From an uncultured Treponema sp. (GTDB lineage: Bacteria; Spirochaetota; Spirochaetia; Treponematales; Treponemataceae), in the NCBI GenBank assembly GCA_946538875.1, contig CAMNHD010000022.1, forward strand, positions 1-11,696: a stretch of 11,696 nt of DNA, in the 5' to 3' direction. Below the pieces are notes generated by a model. The model ran no database searches. It worked only from the letters and a program-made list of their open reading frames with translations, and was not told where the DNA came from. Of this stretch, positions 1 through 6,965 are shown piece by piece. Each line of letters begins with the position of its first letter. Position 1 is the stretch's first letter. The position numbers were made by a program, and so were the translations under genes.

Positions 1-344
1 ACACACAGGTAACCCTGAACCCCACAGAAATCGCAAAGAATATCCGTGAAAACGGTGGTTCTATTCCTGGAATCAGAACTGACAAAACTGAGGAATATCT
101 TCAGAAGGTTTTGAACCGTCTGATTCTTCCTGGATCTTTGTTCCTTGCATTCATTGCAATTATACCGACAGTCATCCAGAAGCTGTTCGGCTTCCCACAG
201 GCTATTTCAATGCTTATGGGCGGCACCTCGCTCCTGATTGTTATCGGCGTAGTTTTGGATACAATGGCCCAGGTTGAGGCCCTGCTTAAGATGCATCACC
301 ATGATGGATTTACTAAGAAGGGACTAAAGCCTAGAAATCTCTAG
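1..344 (+). CDS. secY: Preprotein translocase subunit SecY, 3' end (partial)
   Basis: This is the C-terminal 113 residues of SecY, the channel-forming membrane subunit of the Sec translocon; the gene begins before the window and is read from base 3. The segment has the family's loop before the ninth membrane helix (IRENGGSIPGIRTDKTEEYL). Two hydrophobic helices follow, the second containing the conserved GGTSLLIVIGVVLDTMAQVE stretch. It ends with a short basic cytoplasmic tail (KKGLKPRNL). The stop is TAG at 342-344. It lies directly upstream of rpmJ and rpsM, as is usual for secY at the end of the spc operon. The identification rests on recalled family sequence and is firm. Confidence 0.95.
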   Translation, partial: TQVTLNPTEIAKNIRENGGSIPGIRTDKTEEYLQKVLNRLILPGSLFLAFIAIIPTVIQKLFGFPQAISMLMGGTSLLIVIGVVLDTMAQVEALLKMHHHDGFTKKGLKPRNL

Positions 345-531
345 AAATTTCTACAAATTCTTAGAGAATTTCGTAATTAGGTCTAGATTAAGTTGTGGAA
401 TTTATGGTATACTACCACACCCACTTAAAAGGTGAGTGTGGTTTGTCAAATTGTAATCCATGGTGAATGTGCTTTCACTTCGGATTGCCATGGTTTGGCA
501 AATGGTATCATTGATTCCCAGGGGGACTTTT
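345..531 (+). other. Structured secY-rpmJ spacer and leader
   Basis: This 187-base gap has no credible gene. Just after secY there is an AT-rich inverted repeat (AAATTCT at 355-361, AGAATTT at 365-371) with no T-run. After the promoter candidate at 405-413, three hairpins can be drawn. Hairpin A is 414-442: ACCACAC pairs with GTGTGGT, and an inner stem follows after one mismatch. Hairpin B is 455-486: AATCC/GGATT closes around GTGAA/TTCAC, with a 3x3 internal loop. Hairpin C is 485-501: TTGCCA pairs with TGGCAA. B and C share two bases. A Shine-Dalgarno-like GGGGGA then leads to rpmJ. The pairings are visible in the sequence; a role in controlling the alpha operon is inference. Confidence 0.5.
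405..413 (+). promoter_or_regulatory. Candidate extended -10 promoter for the rpmJ-rpsM-rpsK group
   Basis: TGGTATACT fits the extended -10 form TGnTATAAT with one mismatch in the hexamer. I see no good -35 hexamer 16-18 bases upstream, which is tolerable for an extended -10 promoter. Transcription would begin about 420, within or next to hairpin A, and give a leader of roughly 110 bases. The genes may also be reached by read-through from secY. Confidence 0.4.
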
Positions 532-645
532 ATGAAAGTACGAACCAGTGTAAAGCCCATCTGCGACAAGTGTAAGGTTATCAGAAGAAATGGCGTTGTG
601 CGCATTATCTGTGAGAACCCAAAGCATAAGCAGAGACAGGGTTGA
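532..645 (+). CDS. rpmJ: 50S ribosomal protein L36
   Basis: This encodes L36, a 37-residue protein of the large ribosomal subunit. The sequence starts [20 protein letters not shown] and ends KHKQRQG. It carries the zinc-ribbon ligands of the C+ form (Cys11, Cys14, Cys27, His32), so it should bind zinc and needs no zinc-free paralogue. The ATG at 532 is preceded by AGGGGGA at a suitable distance. An open frame extends further upstream to another ATG at 460, but those residues resemble nothing in L36 and lie in the structured leader, so the inner start is preferred. It sits between secY and rpsM, the usual place. Identification is firm. Confidence 0.96.
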   Translation: MKVRTSVKPICDKCKVIRRNGVVRIICENPKHKQRQG

Positions 646-655
646 GGAGTAACTG

Positions 656-1024
656 ATGGCACGTATTGCGGGAGTTGACCTCCCAAACAAGCATGTCAAT
701 ATTGCATTGACATATATTTATGGTATTGGCCGTTCAGCAGCAAACCATATTTGTGAACTCACAAATACTGATCCTTTCAGAATGATCAACGATCTTTCTG
801 AGGATGAGCTTGCTAAGATTCGTAAGGCTATTGATGACAACTATAAGACAGAAGGCCGTCTTCGCACTGAAATCGGTCTGAACATTAAGCGTCTTATTGA
901 CATCGGCAGCTACCGTGGTCTGCGCCACCGCAAGGGACTTCCTGTCCGTGGACAGCGCACCCGCACCAATTCTCGTACACGCAAGGGTAAGAAGAAGACC
1001 GTTGCCAACAAGAAAAAGGCTTAA
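656..1024 (+). CDS. rpsM: 30S ribosomal protein S13
   Basis: This encodes S13 (122 residues), a small-subunit head protein that contacts the A- and P-site tRNAs and the large subunit. The N-terminus [20 protein letters not shown], the YGIGRSAA helix-turn motif, the [20 protein letters not shown] block and the basic tail after [16 protein letters not shown] are all diagnostic. Length is typical for the family. The ATG at 656 follows GAGGAG at 643-648, which overlaps the rpmJ stop, so the two genes should be translated from the same mRNA. rpsK begins 14 bases after its stop. Confidence 0.97.
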   Translation: MARIAGVDLPNKHVNIALTYIYGIGRSAANHICELTNTDPFRMINDLSEDELAKIRKAIDDNYKTEGRLRTEIGLNIKRLIDIGSYRGLRHRKGLPVRGQRTRTNSRTRKGKKKTVANKKKA

Positions 1025-1038
1025 TGCGGAGGTAACTG

Positions 1039-1419
1039 ATGGCAGCCGAAAGAAAGAGAAAAGAGAAGAAGAGTGTTTACGAAGGAAATGTCTACATCCA
1101 GGCAACCTTCAACAACACAATTGTAACTATTACGGACCTCAGGGGAAACGCAATTTCTTGGGCTTCTTCTGGTGGATTGGGATTCCGCGGAGCAAAGAAA
1201 TCTACTCCGTTTGCCGCACAGTCAGTGGCCGAAACCGCTGTACAGCGTGCTGCAAGCTACGGTCTGCGTGAAGTGCACGTGTTCGTAAAGGGACCTGGCA
1301 TCGGCCGCGAAAACGCTATCCGTGTTCTGGGAACTTTGGGACTCAAGGTAAAGTCTATCTCTGACGTTACACCTATCCCGCACAACGGATGCCGTCCACG
1401 CAAGACCCGCCGTATGTAG
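1039..1419 (+). CDS. rpsK: 30S ribosomal protein S11
   Basis: This encodes S11 (126 residues), a platform protein of the small subunit near the E site. Recognisable blocks are [57 protein letters not shown] and the terminal [12 protein letters not shown]. Length is normal. A GGAGGT Shine-Dalgarno lies before the ATG at 1039. In many bacteria rpsD follows; here a 162-base structured spacer follows and then rpoA. The stop TAG is followed at once by a run of eight T's, but I see no strong hairpin directly before it, so a classical terminator is not supported. Confidence 0.97.
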   Translation: MAAERKRKEKKSVYEGNVYIQATFNNTIVTITDLRGNAISWASSGGLGFRGAKKSTPFAAQSVAETAVQRAASYGLREVHVFVKGPGIGRENAIRVLGTLGLKVKSISDVTPIPHNGCRPRKTRRM

Positions 1420-1581
1420 TTTTTTTTCTGCATACAGTTTTGCGGAATTTATAACAGGCCCGGGTTGTATCTGTATGGTCACAATCTGGCTATATAGTGA
1501 TTGCTGCCGCAGTTTCTTACGGCAGCGATTGTCCGGATACAGCTCGAGGTTGAGCTCTATACTAGAAAATAAGGAGTTCAG
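1420..1581 (+). ncRNA. Structured rpsK-rpoA spacer, candidate cis-regulatory RNA leader
   Basis: No gene is present here. The sequence folds into a long nested stem. CTGTAT (1471-1476) pairs with ATACAG (1537-1542). After a 4x4 internal loop, ACAATC (1481-1486) pairs with GATTGT (1527-1532). The apical hairpin is GCTGCCG (1503-1509) with CGGCAGC (1520-1526) and a ten-base loop. A second small hairpin, AGCTC (1541-1545) with GAGCT (1552-1556), follows and competes with the base of the first. TATACT at 1558-1563 resembles a -10 box but has no convincing -35. The Shine-Dalgarno AAGGAG of rpoA lies at 1571-1576. The base pairing is seen directly; regulation of rpoA-rplQ is inferred. Confidence 0.5.
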
Positions 1582-2628
1582 ATGGCTCGCAAAAATCTGC
1601 TGAAGGGTTTTAAGAAACCAAAAGGCATTACATTTGAGCATCAAGAGACTAACCCTAATTACGGAAAGTTTACAGCTTATCCATTTGAACCTGGGTTTGG
1701 TACGACTGTAGGTAATACTCTGCGCCGCGTACTTCTCTCCTCTATTCAGGGATACGCGATTTCTGCGGTAAGGATTACTTCCTATGATGCAGATGGTGTT
1801 CCACACGTAATTTCAAGCGAATTCGAAACAATCCCGAACATCTCCGAAGATGCATTGGAAGTTTTGGACAGCCTTAAGAAAATACGTCTGCGTCTCCCCA
1901 ATGACGCTGAACAGGATACCATCCTCTACGAGTTCAAGGGTCCTGGCTCTGTAAAGAGTGATGATCTTGAACAGCCCGGCAAACTGGAAGTTATGACAAA
2001 GGGTATGGACATCTTTACAATGATGGAAGGTGCCCACCTTGAGATTGAAATTCAGGTTGACCTAGGTAGAGGATACGAATCTGCAGAAGAAAACAGTCGC
2101 TACATTGAAGTTGTTGGTACCATTCCTATGGACTGTATTTTCACACCGGTCCCGAAGGTTAAGTACTCAATTATTCCATGTGGAGCAGGTGCCCGTAACC
2201 ACTACGACAAACTGATTCTTGAGATATGGACCGACGGTTCAATCAAACCGGAGGACGCTCTTGCCGAAGCAGCAAAGATTGCCAAGGACTACTTTGCAAT
2301 TTTCGTCAACTTCAACGAAAGTGAATACTCCTCCAGTGACGAATTGGATGAAGGCGACGAGTTCATCAAGTCAATACTCAACCAGAGCGTTGAAGAGCTT
2401 GAGCTTTCAGTACGCAGTTCAAACTGTCTTAAGAACGCAAACATTCGCACTATTGGCGAATTAACAAAGAAGACGGAAGACGATATTACAAAGACACGCA
2501 ACTTCGGTAAAAAGAGTCTTGAGGAAATCAAGCAGAAGCTGGAGGAACGCGGTTTGACTTTGGGTATGACTGATTACAGCCACCTGAAGAATGTCGACTT
2601 ACGAACGAATAAGGACGAGAACGAATGA
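1582..2628 (+). CDS. rpoA: DNA-directed RNA polymerase subunit alpha
   Basis: This encodes the alpha subunit (348 residues), which dimerises to seed RNA polymerase assembly and whose C-terminal domain contacts activators and UP elements. The N-terminal domain covers about residues 1-240; it contains the [20 protein letters not shown] dimerisation motif near residues 39-58. A flexible acidic linker ([12 protein letters not shown]) leads to the C-terminal domain from about residue 272: [20 protein letters not shown], then [20 protein letters not shown]. The tail after this is longer and more charged than in many homologues. The ATG at 1582 follows AAGGAG. The stop overlaps the rplQ start as ATGA (2625-2628), which indicates translational coupling. 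Confidence 0.98.
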   Translation: MARKNLLKGFKKPKGITFEHQETNPNYGKFTAYPFEPGFGTTVGNTLRRVLLSSIQGYAISAVRITSYDADGVPHVISSEFETIPNISEDALEVLDSLKKIRLRLPNDAEQDTILYEFKGPGSVKSDDLEQPGKLEVMTKGMDIFTMMEGAHLEIEIQVDLGRGYESAEENSRYIEVVGTIPMDCIFTPVPKVKYSIIPCGAGARNHYDKLILEIWTDGSIKPEDALAEAAKIAKDYFAIFVNFNESEYSSSDELDEGDEFIKSILNQSVEELELSVRSSNCLKNANIRTIGELTKKTEDDITKTRNFGKKSLEEIKQKLEERGLTLGMTDYSHLKNVDLRTNKDENE

Positions 2629-3065
2629 ACCACAAGATTGGATTTAATCCGCTTTCACGTACAACAGCCCACCGCCGTGCAATGTCACGCAACATGGTGA
2701 CTTCACTCTTTAGATATGAGCGCATTACCACCACCAAGTCAAAGGCTTTGGAAGTACGCAAGGCTGCTGAAAAACTGATCACCCGCTCAAAGGTGGATTC
2801 AGTACATAACAGAAGAGTCGCAGCAAAATTCATTGCTGATGAGAAGATTCTTAACAAGTTGTTTACCGAAATCGGTCCACGCATGAAGGATCGCAACGGT
2901 GGTTATACACGTGTTTTGAAGATGGGTTTCCGTCAGGGCGATGCTGCTGATGTAGTTATCCTGGAGCTTGTTGACTATAAGCTGCCGGAAACTGCTGATG
3001 CCGAAGCAAAAGCTGACACTAAAACAAAGAAGGCTAAGGCTCCGAAGGCCGAAGCAAAGGAGTAA
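2625..3065 (+). CDS. rplQ: 50S ribosomal protein L17 with Lys/Ala/Glu-rich tail
   Basis: This encodes L17 (146 residues), a large-subunit protein near the exit tunnel. The family core is clear: [47 protein letters not shown] and [20 protein letters not shown], followed by [12 protein letters not shown]. The core ends near residue 121. It is followed by a low-complexity tail of about 25 residues made of Ala, Lys, Glu, Thr and Asp, which makes the protein longer than the usual 115-130 residues. The start overlaps the rpoA stop by four bases. The next gene begins three bases after its stop, and that gene's AAGGAG lies inside the last codons of rplQ. Confidence 0.96.
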   Translation: MNHKIGFNPLSRTTAHRRAMSRNMVTSLFRYERITTTKSKALEVRKAAEKLITRSKVDSVHNRRVAAKFIADEKILNKLFTEIGPRMKDRNGGYTRVLKMGFRQGDAADVVILELVDYKLPETADAEAKADTKTKKAKAPKAEAKE

Positions 3066-3068
3066 GCC

Positions 3069-3296
3069 ATGTCTAAAGCACATCGTGGAACTGGAATCCG
3101 CAAAGAGCCGAATCACGGACGTGGTGTCTGTGGCATCTGCGGTAAAGATCAGATCAAGGTTTTGTACGAACAGGACGTTGACGGAAAGAAGGTTAAGATT
3201 TGCAAATTCTGCAAGGCTAACCTGAAGAACAAGGCTCAGAAGGCCGCTAAGGAAGCTAAGAAGGCAGCTCCTGCAGCAGAGTCAACAGAAGCATAA
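3069..3296 (+). CDS. Small double-CxxC (zinc-ribbon-like) protein of the ribosomal operon
   Basis: This is a 75-residue basic protein that I cannot assign to a named family. Residues 1-20 are basic (KAHRGTGIRKEPNHGRG). Two CxxC knuckles, Cys21/Cys24 and Cys45/Cys48, are separated by 20 residues, the pattern of a four-Cys zinc ribbon. From about residue 53 the tail is Lys/Ala-rich and resembles the tail of L17 before it. The ATG follows AAGGAG at 3057-3062, and only three bases separate it from rplQ, so it belongs to the same transcript and lies just before the operon's terminator. Size, charge, zinc knuckles and position suggest a ribosome- or RNA-polymerase-associated factor, but this is inference. 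The reading frame itself is well supported. Confidence 0.85.
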   Translation: MSKAHRGTGIRKEPNHGRGVCGICGKDQIKVLYEQDVDGKKVKICKFCKANLKNKAQKAAKEAKKAAPAAESTEA

Positions 3297-3336
3297 GTCT
3301 GGGCGTCTTTAGGCGCATGGATTTGTATGTTTCATA

Positions 3337-3373
3337 GCCGCTCTTATTATACAAGGGCGGCGTTTTTATTTTA
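3337..3373 (+). terminator. Rho-independent terminator of the alpha operon
   Basis: GCCGCTC (3337-3343) pairs with GGGCGGC (3355-3361) as a seven-pair stem with one G-T pair and an 11-base loop. A T-rich run (gTTTTTATTTT) follows directly. It lies 40 bases after the last gene of the ribosomal cluster and should end that transcript. Confidence 0.85.
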
Positions 3374-3384
3374 AAATGATTGCT

Positions 3385-3530
3385 CCGGGCGGAAGGTGGC
3401 ATTGAACCAAAAGCCTAGCCCCGATTGGAACGGCCGCGCAGCGGGCACGGCACCTGTGCCGGGCTGGAGGCAGTGCCGGAACCGTGGAAAGCGGGGAATG
3501 CGGAGCGGTAGACAGCCGTTTTCAGCCATT
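3385..3530. repeat. GC-rich self-complementary intergenic element, candidate dispersed repeat
   Basis: This element fills most of the 364-base gap between the ribosomal cluster and the transporter. It is much richer in G+C than the flanking spacer. It has an outer stem CCCCG (3419-3423) with CGGGG (3492-3496), a second pairing ACGG (3430-3433) with CCGT (3482-3485), and two inner hairpins. These are CCGC/GCGG (3434-3437, 3441-3444) and CGGCAC/GTGCCG (3448-3453, 3456-3461), giving a cloverleaf-like outline. A 62-codon open frame at 3396-3584 crosses it but looks like a by-product: Arg/Gly/Trp-rich, no recognisable domain, poor ribosome site. The nested pairing is visible. That it is repeated in the genome is a guess from its style. 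Confidence 0.4.
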
Positions 3531-3604
3531 TGTATCTGGTGGCAGAAAAAGTGTGCTTCTGGTAAAAAATGTCAAAGAATGTAATTTAATCTAGTTAAAG
3601 GGAC

Positions 3605-3633
3605 TTTACTAAAAATAAAGAATACGCTATTAT
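3605..3633 (+). promoter_or_regulatory. Sigma70-type promoter of the livJ-like gene
   Basis: TTTACT (3605-3610) and TATTAT (3628-3633) match the -35 and -10 consensus in four and five of six positions and are separated by exactly 17 bases. Transcription would begin about 3640 and give a short leader of about 20 bases that carries the GGAGGTT ribosome site (3651-3657) before the ATG at 3662. Confidence 0.6.
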
Positions 3634-3661
3634 TTGGTCAAATTCAAATTGGAGGTTCAAG

Positions 3662-4807
3662 ATGAAGAAAATCATTTTGGCACTTTGTGCGGCAACTTTG
3701 GCTCTCACTTCATGTTCCGGAAAGAAAGAGGACGTAATTAAGGTCGGCGGTATTGCTCCTTTGTCCGGCGAGTACACACAGTACGGTCTGGAATGCAAGA
3801 AGGGTATTGACCTTGCTGTAGAGGAAATCAACGCTGCCGGTGGTATCAATGGCAAGAAGGTTGTGTTCCTTTGTGAAGATGATGAAGGTGACAGCGCAAA
3901 AGCTGTGAATGCTTATAAAAAACTGACATCCCAGGACGGTGTCCGTCTGGTGATCGGTTCATTGACTTCCGGTGCTTCTATTGCAATCACACCGCTTGCA
4001 CAGGCAAATAAGGTTGTTCAGATTGCTCCTGCAGCTACCAACCCGGTTCTGACTGATGCAGGAAACTACATTTTCCGTGCCTGTTTCATCGACCCGTTCC
4101 AGGGAAGAATCGGAGGCAAGTTCTCTTACGAAAACCTTGGTGCAAAGAAGGCAGCAATTCTTTTTGACATCGGAAACGACTATTCCGTTGGTCTGACTGA
4201 CAACTTTGTCCAGGAATTTGAAAAGCTTGGCGGTGAGGTTGTGGCAAAGGAATCTTATGGCAGCGGCGAAAAGGACTTTAATGCACAGCTGACCAAGATC
4301 AAGGCAAGCAAACCTGATGTTGTGTACCTGCCTGATTATTACGCACGCGTTGCCCTTATTGCAAAGCAGCTCCGCGCCCAGGGCATTGACACTCCTATCG
4401 TGGGTGCCGACGGTTGGGACGGACTGGTTGGTCTTATCGGCAAGGAAGGCGGTCAGGATGTTCTGAATGGTTTCTATTCAAACCACTATGCATCTGATTC
4501 TACTGATCCTGCTGTACAGGCTTTTGTAAAGGCTTTCTCTGACAAGTACAAGAAGGCTCCTAACTCATTTGCAGCTCTTGGATACGATTCCATGAAGATG
4601 CTCAGGGATGCCATCGTTGCAGCCGGCAGCGCAGATGCTCCTGCTGTTCGTGATGCTCTTGAAAAGACTGACGGCGATTATGTTACCGGTCACATCACCT
4701 TTGACAGCAAGCACAATCCTGTTAAGTCTGCTGTTATGATTGAGCTGGTGGACAATGGCGGAGAGCTTGCCACTGCTTACAAGGCAACTGTCGATATCAA
4801 GGACTAA
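3662..4807 (+). CDS. livJ: Branched-chain amino acid ABC transporter substrate-binding lipoprotein
   Basis: This encodes a 381-residue periplasmic binding lipoprotein of the LivJ/LivK (type I periplasmic binding) family, which delivers leucine, isoleucine, valine or a related ligand to the LivHMGF channel. Residues 1-17 are a signal peptide with a lipobox ending LTSC; Cys18 is the lipid-modified residue. The mature part opens with IKVGGIAPLSGEYTQYG and KKGIDLAVEEINAAGGING, both family hallmarks. VIGSLTSGASIAITPLAQA and APAATNPVLTDAGNYIFRAC follow in the ligand-binding lobe, and DVVYLPDYYARVALIAKQLR later. Length is typical. It has its own promoter and a strong terminator follows it, so it can be made in excess over the permease. 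The substrate cannot be fixed from sequence alone; aliphatic amides or urea are alternatives. Confidence 0.93.
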   Translation: MKKIILALCAATLALTSCSGKKEDVIKVGGIAPLSGEYTQYGLECKKGIDLAVEEINAAGGINGKKVVFLCEDDEGDSAKAVNAYKKLTSQDGVRLVIGSLTSGASIAITPLAQANKVVQIAPAATNPVLTDAGNYIFRACFIDPFQGRIGGKFSYENLGAKKAAILFDIGNDYSVGLTDNFVQEFEKLGGEVVAKESYGSGEKDFNAQLTKIKASKPDVVYLPDYYARVALIAKQLRAQGIDTPIVGADGWDGLVGLIGKEGGQDVLNGFYSNHYASDSTDPAVQAFVKAFSDKYKKAPNSFAALGYDSMKMLRDAIVAAGSADAPAVRDALEKTDGDYVTGHITFDSKHNPVKSAVMIELVDNGGELATAYKATVDIKD

Positions 4808-4850
4808 GTGTAACTACTGCGGGCTTTGATGCCCTGTTTATGCGCACGAT

Positions 4851-4891
4851 GGGGTGTGTACTAAGAAATTAGTACGCACCCCTTTTTATTT
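4851..4891 (+). terminator. Strong terminator/attenuator between livJ and livH
   Basis: GGGGTGTGTACTAA (4851-4864) pairs with TTAGTACGCACCCC (4869-4882) as a 14-pair stem with a single G-T pair and a GAAA loop. TTTTTATTTT follows. This is the strongest terminator in the window. Partial read-through would allow some livJ transcripts to continue into livHMGF and set a high binding-protein to permease ratio. Confidence 0.9.
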
Positions 4892-4927
4892 TGTGTGATA
4901 TTTAGTATAATTGCTTGTTATTATAAT
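4883..4927 (+). promoter_or_regulatory. Possible weak promoter upstream of livH
   Basis: Two perfect TATAAT hexamers occur (4906-4911 and 4922-4927). The first has TTTTTA at 4883-4888, 17 bases upstream, as a poor -35 candidate that overlaps the terminator's T-run. The second is too close to the start codon for a normal leader. A separate promoter for livH is possible but weakly supported, since the area is simply AT-rich. Confidence 0.3.
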
Positions 4928-4938
4928 TGGAGGCAAAA

Positions 4939-5868
4939 GTGGGCGCTTTTCAAGTGGATACTTTTCTTAAACAACTGGTGAACGGGCTTTCCCTGGGCGG
5001 AATTTACGCGTTGATTGCCCTTGGTTATACGATGGTCTATGGCATTGTCAAACTGATCAACTTTGCACATGGCGACATCATGATGGTGGGTGCCTACACC
5101 GGCTATTTTGTTCTTCGTGCTCTGGGGGCAACTCCCTTTGGCTTCTGCTGTGCACTGCTTGCGGCTATGTTGGTCTGCTCTCTGCTGAGCCTTGTTATTG
5201 AACGTCTGGCGTACAGACCCCTGCGTTCTGCTCCGCGTCTGAATTCCTTGATTACTGCCATAGCGGTTGAGCTGATTCTCCAGAATCTGATGAGGGTTCT
5301 TCCTTTCGTCGGTCCCAACTCAAGGATTTTCCCGACTCTGCCGAGCAAGACTCATTCTTTTGGTGTCAGTGCGGCTTTCCCTGACGGCATTGTTTCTGTC
5401 AGCAACATTCAGTTTATTGTCATTATTTCTTCTGTGATTCTGATGGTTCTGCTCACTTTCCTGATTAATTATACCAAGACGGGCAAGGCTATGCGCGCTG
5501 TCAGTTACGATATGGGTGCGGCAAGTCTCATGGGTATAAATGTTAACCGCACTATCGCCATCACTTTTGTAATCGGTTCGATTCTGGCGGGTGCGGGCGG
5601 TGTGCTCTATGCTACTGCCTATGCACTGATTGAGCCTACCATGGGTTATATTCCTGGTATCAAGGCTTTTGTGGCGGCGGTTCTCGGCGGTATCGGTTCG
5701 GTTCCGGGTGCCATGCTGGGTGGTGTGCTTCTTGGTGTTGTGGAGACTATGGTAAAGGCTTATGTTTCTTCCAGCTATGCTGATGCCATTGCCTATGGTA
5801 TTCTTATTCTGATGCTTCTGGTCAAACCTTCAGGGCTGCTTGGCAAAAAGCGTATGGTCAAGGTGTGA
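4939..5868 (+). CDS. livH: Branched-chain amino acid ABC transporter permease LivH
   Basis: This encodes a 309-residue inner-membrane permease of the LivH family. After a short N-terminus it reads LVNGLSLGGIYALIALGYTM and VYGIVKLINFAHGDIMMVGA, which are diagnostic. Several hydrophobic helices follow. Near the C-terminus it has KAFVAAVLGGIGSVPGAMLG, the conserved cytoplasmic loop that docks with the ATPase. The start is set at GTG 4939, because GGAGG (4929-4933) lies five bases upstream. The in-frame TTG at 4927 would overlap that ribosome site. With livM it should form the heterodimeric channel. livM begins 14 bases after its stop. Confidence 0.94.
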   Translation: MGAFQVDTFLKQLVNGLSLGGIYALIALGYTMVYGIVKLINFAHGDIMMVGAYTGYFVLRALGATPFGFCCALLAAMLVCSLLSLVIERLAYRPLRSAPRLNSLITAIAVELILQNLMRVLPFVGPNSRIFPTLPSKTHSFGVSAAFPDGIVSVSNIQFIVIISSVILMVLLTFLINYTKTGKAMRAVSYDMGAASLMGINVNRTIAITFVIGSILAGAGGVLYATAYALIEPTMGYIPGIKAFVAAVLGGIGSVPGAMLGGVLLGVVETMVKAYVSSSYADAIAYGILILMLLVKPSGLLGKKRMVKV

Positions 5869-5882
5869 TAAGGAGGCTCTGG

Positions 5883-6965
5883 ATGAAAAATAAGATTTTA
5901 CGAAATATACTGATTCCTGCTGTAGTGGCGGTGATTTGTCTTGTGCTGCCTACTGTGCTGATCAAGGCCGGGGTTATAGATGCCTATGTGGCGCAGCTTT
6001 TGGTTCTTGGTGGAATCAATGCGATACTTGCCATAAGCGTGAATGTTGTCTCTGGTATTACCGGTCAGCTTTCTTTGGGACAGGCTGGTTTTGAGGCAGT
6101 GGGTGCGTATTCTGTGGCGCTTCTTTCGCTGTACTGCCATCTGCCGCTGCCTGTGTGCATACTGGTCGGTGGACTGGTGGCGGCTCTGTTCGGATTTTTG
6201 ATTGGTATTCCCACACTTAAGCTGGAAGGTGACTATCTTGCAATTGTCACCCTTGCCTTCTGCGAGATTATACGTGTTGTGCTGGTGAACCTCAAGTCGA
6301 TTACCGGTGGTCCTAATGGTCTTTCTCTGCCTGCCGTGTTCACTACTTCGTTGGAGTGGGGACCGACCCTGAGCTTTTTGGTGGTCACGGCGGTGCTTAT
6401 ACTTGTGATTGTTTTCCTTCAGAACTTCCTGCGCTCCACTTATGGCCGTGCCATTCTTGCTGTTCGTGAGGATGAGATTGCGGCTGACAGTACGGGAATC
6501 GGTGTGTTCAAGTACAAGATGATTGGCTTTGTGATTGCCTCATTTATCGCGGGAATTGCGGGTTCGCTTTATGCTCCGCTCATGTGTCTGATTCAGCCTA
6601 AGAACTTTGACTTTAACGCTTCCATCAACGATTTGATTTTTGTGGTCCTGGGTGGTATGGGCAGTATCACAGGAGGTATTATTTCGGCTTATGTGCTGAC
6701 GATTCTGCCTGAGGTGCTGCGCTTCCTTAAGGATTACCGTCTGCTGATCTATCCTGCTATTTTGATTCTTGTGATGCTGTTCAGACCTCAGGGGCTCCTG
6801 GGAACTAAGGAGCTCAGCTTTGTAAAGTTCTATGACGGCATACCGGGATTCTGCAGGAAGGTTTTCCAGTTTGTAAAAAAACGTATTTCGGGCCGGAACG
6901 GCAGTTCGGGAAATCCGGGAAAGTCTGGTAACCCGGGAAAATCTGATGAAAAGGAGGGCAGGTGA
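5883..6965 (+). CDS. livM: Branched-chain amino acid ABC transporter permease LivM
   Basis: This encodes a 360-residue inner-membrane permease of the LivM family. Diagnostic blocks are [60 protein letters not shown] and the coupling-loop region [20 protein letters not shown]. The start is placed at ATG 5883, because AAGGAGG (5870-5876) lies just upstream. An in-frame GTG at 5865 would translate the ribosome site itself. The last 30 or so residues are hydrophilic and contain a tandem [12 protein letters not shown] repeat (6906-6941), which is not part of the family core. The TGA overlaps the livG ATG by one base. Confidence 0.94.
   Translation: MKNKILRNILIPAVVAVICLVLPTVLIKAGVIDAYVAQLLVLGGINAILAISVNVVSGITGQLSLGQAGFEAVGAYSVALLSLYCHLPLPVCILVGGLVAALFGFLIGIPTLKLEGDYLAIVTLAFCEIIRVVLVNLKSITGGPNGLSLPAVFTTSLEWGPTLSFLVVTAVLILVIVFLQNFLRSTYGRAILAVREDEIAADSTGIGVFKYKMIGFVIASFIAGIAGSLYAPLMCLIQPKNFDFNASINDLIFVVLGGMGSITGGIISAYVLTILPEVLRFLKDYRLLIYPAILILVMLFRPQGLLGTKELSFVKFYDGIPGFCRKVFQFVKKRISGRNGSSGNPGKSGNPGKSDEKEGR
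6906..6941 (+). repeat. Two-copy 18-bp tandem repeat in the livM 3' end
   Basis: Positions 6906-6923 and 6924-6941 encode SGNPGK twice in the cytoplasmic tail of LivM. The copies differ mostly at synonymous positions. It is in frame and does not disturb the gene, but it could vary in copy number between strains. Confidence 0.6.

Noticed and set aside
1420..1427. T-run after rpsK as a rho-independent terminator
   Set aside because: Eight T's follow the stop codon, but no stable GC-rich stem lies immediately upstream in the rpsK 3' end.
1558..1563. TATACT as a -10 box for rpoA
   Set aside because: No -35-like hexamer occurs at 16-18 bases and there is no TGn extension. It also lies only 24 bases before the start codon, leaving little leader.
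3396..3584. 62-codon open frame in the gap before livJ
   Set aside because: It lies across the GC-rich self-complementary element, is dominated by Arg, Gly and Trp, has no recognisable domain and no convincing ribosome site. It is more likely a by-product of a GC-rich repeat.
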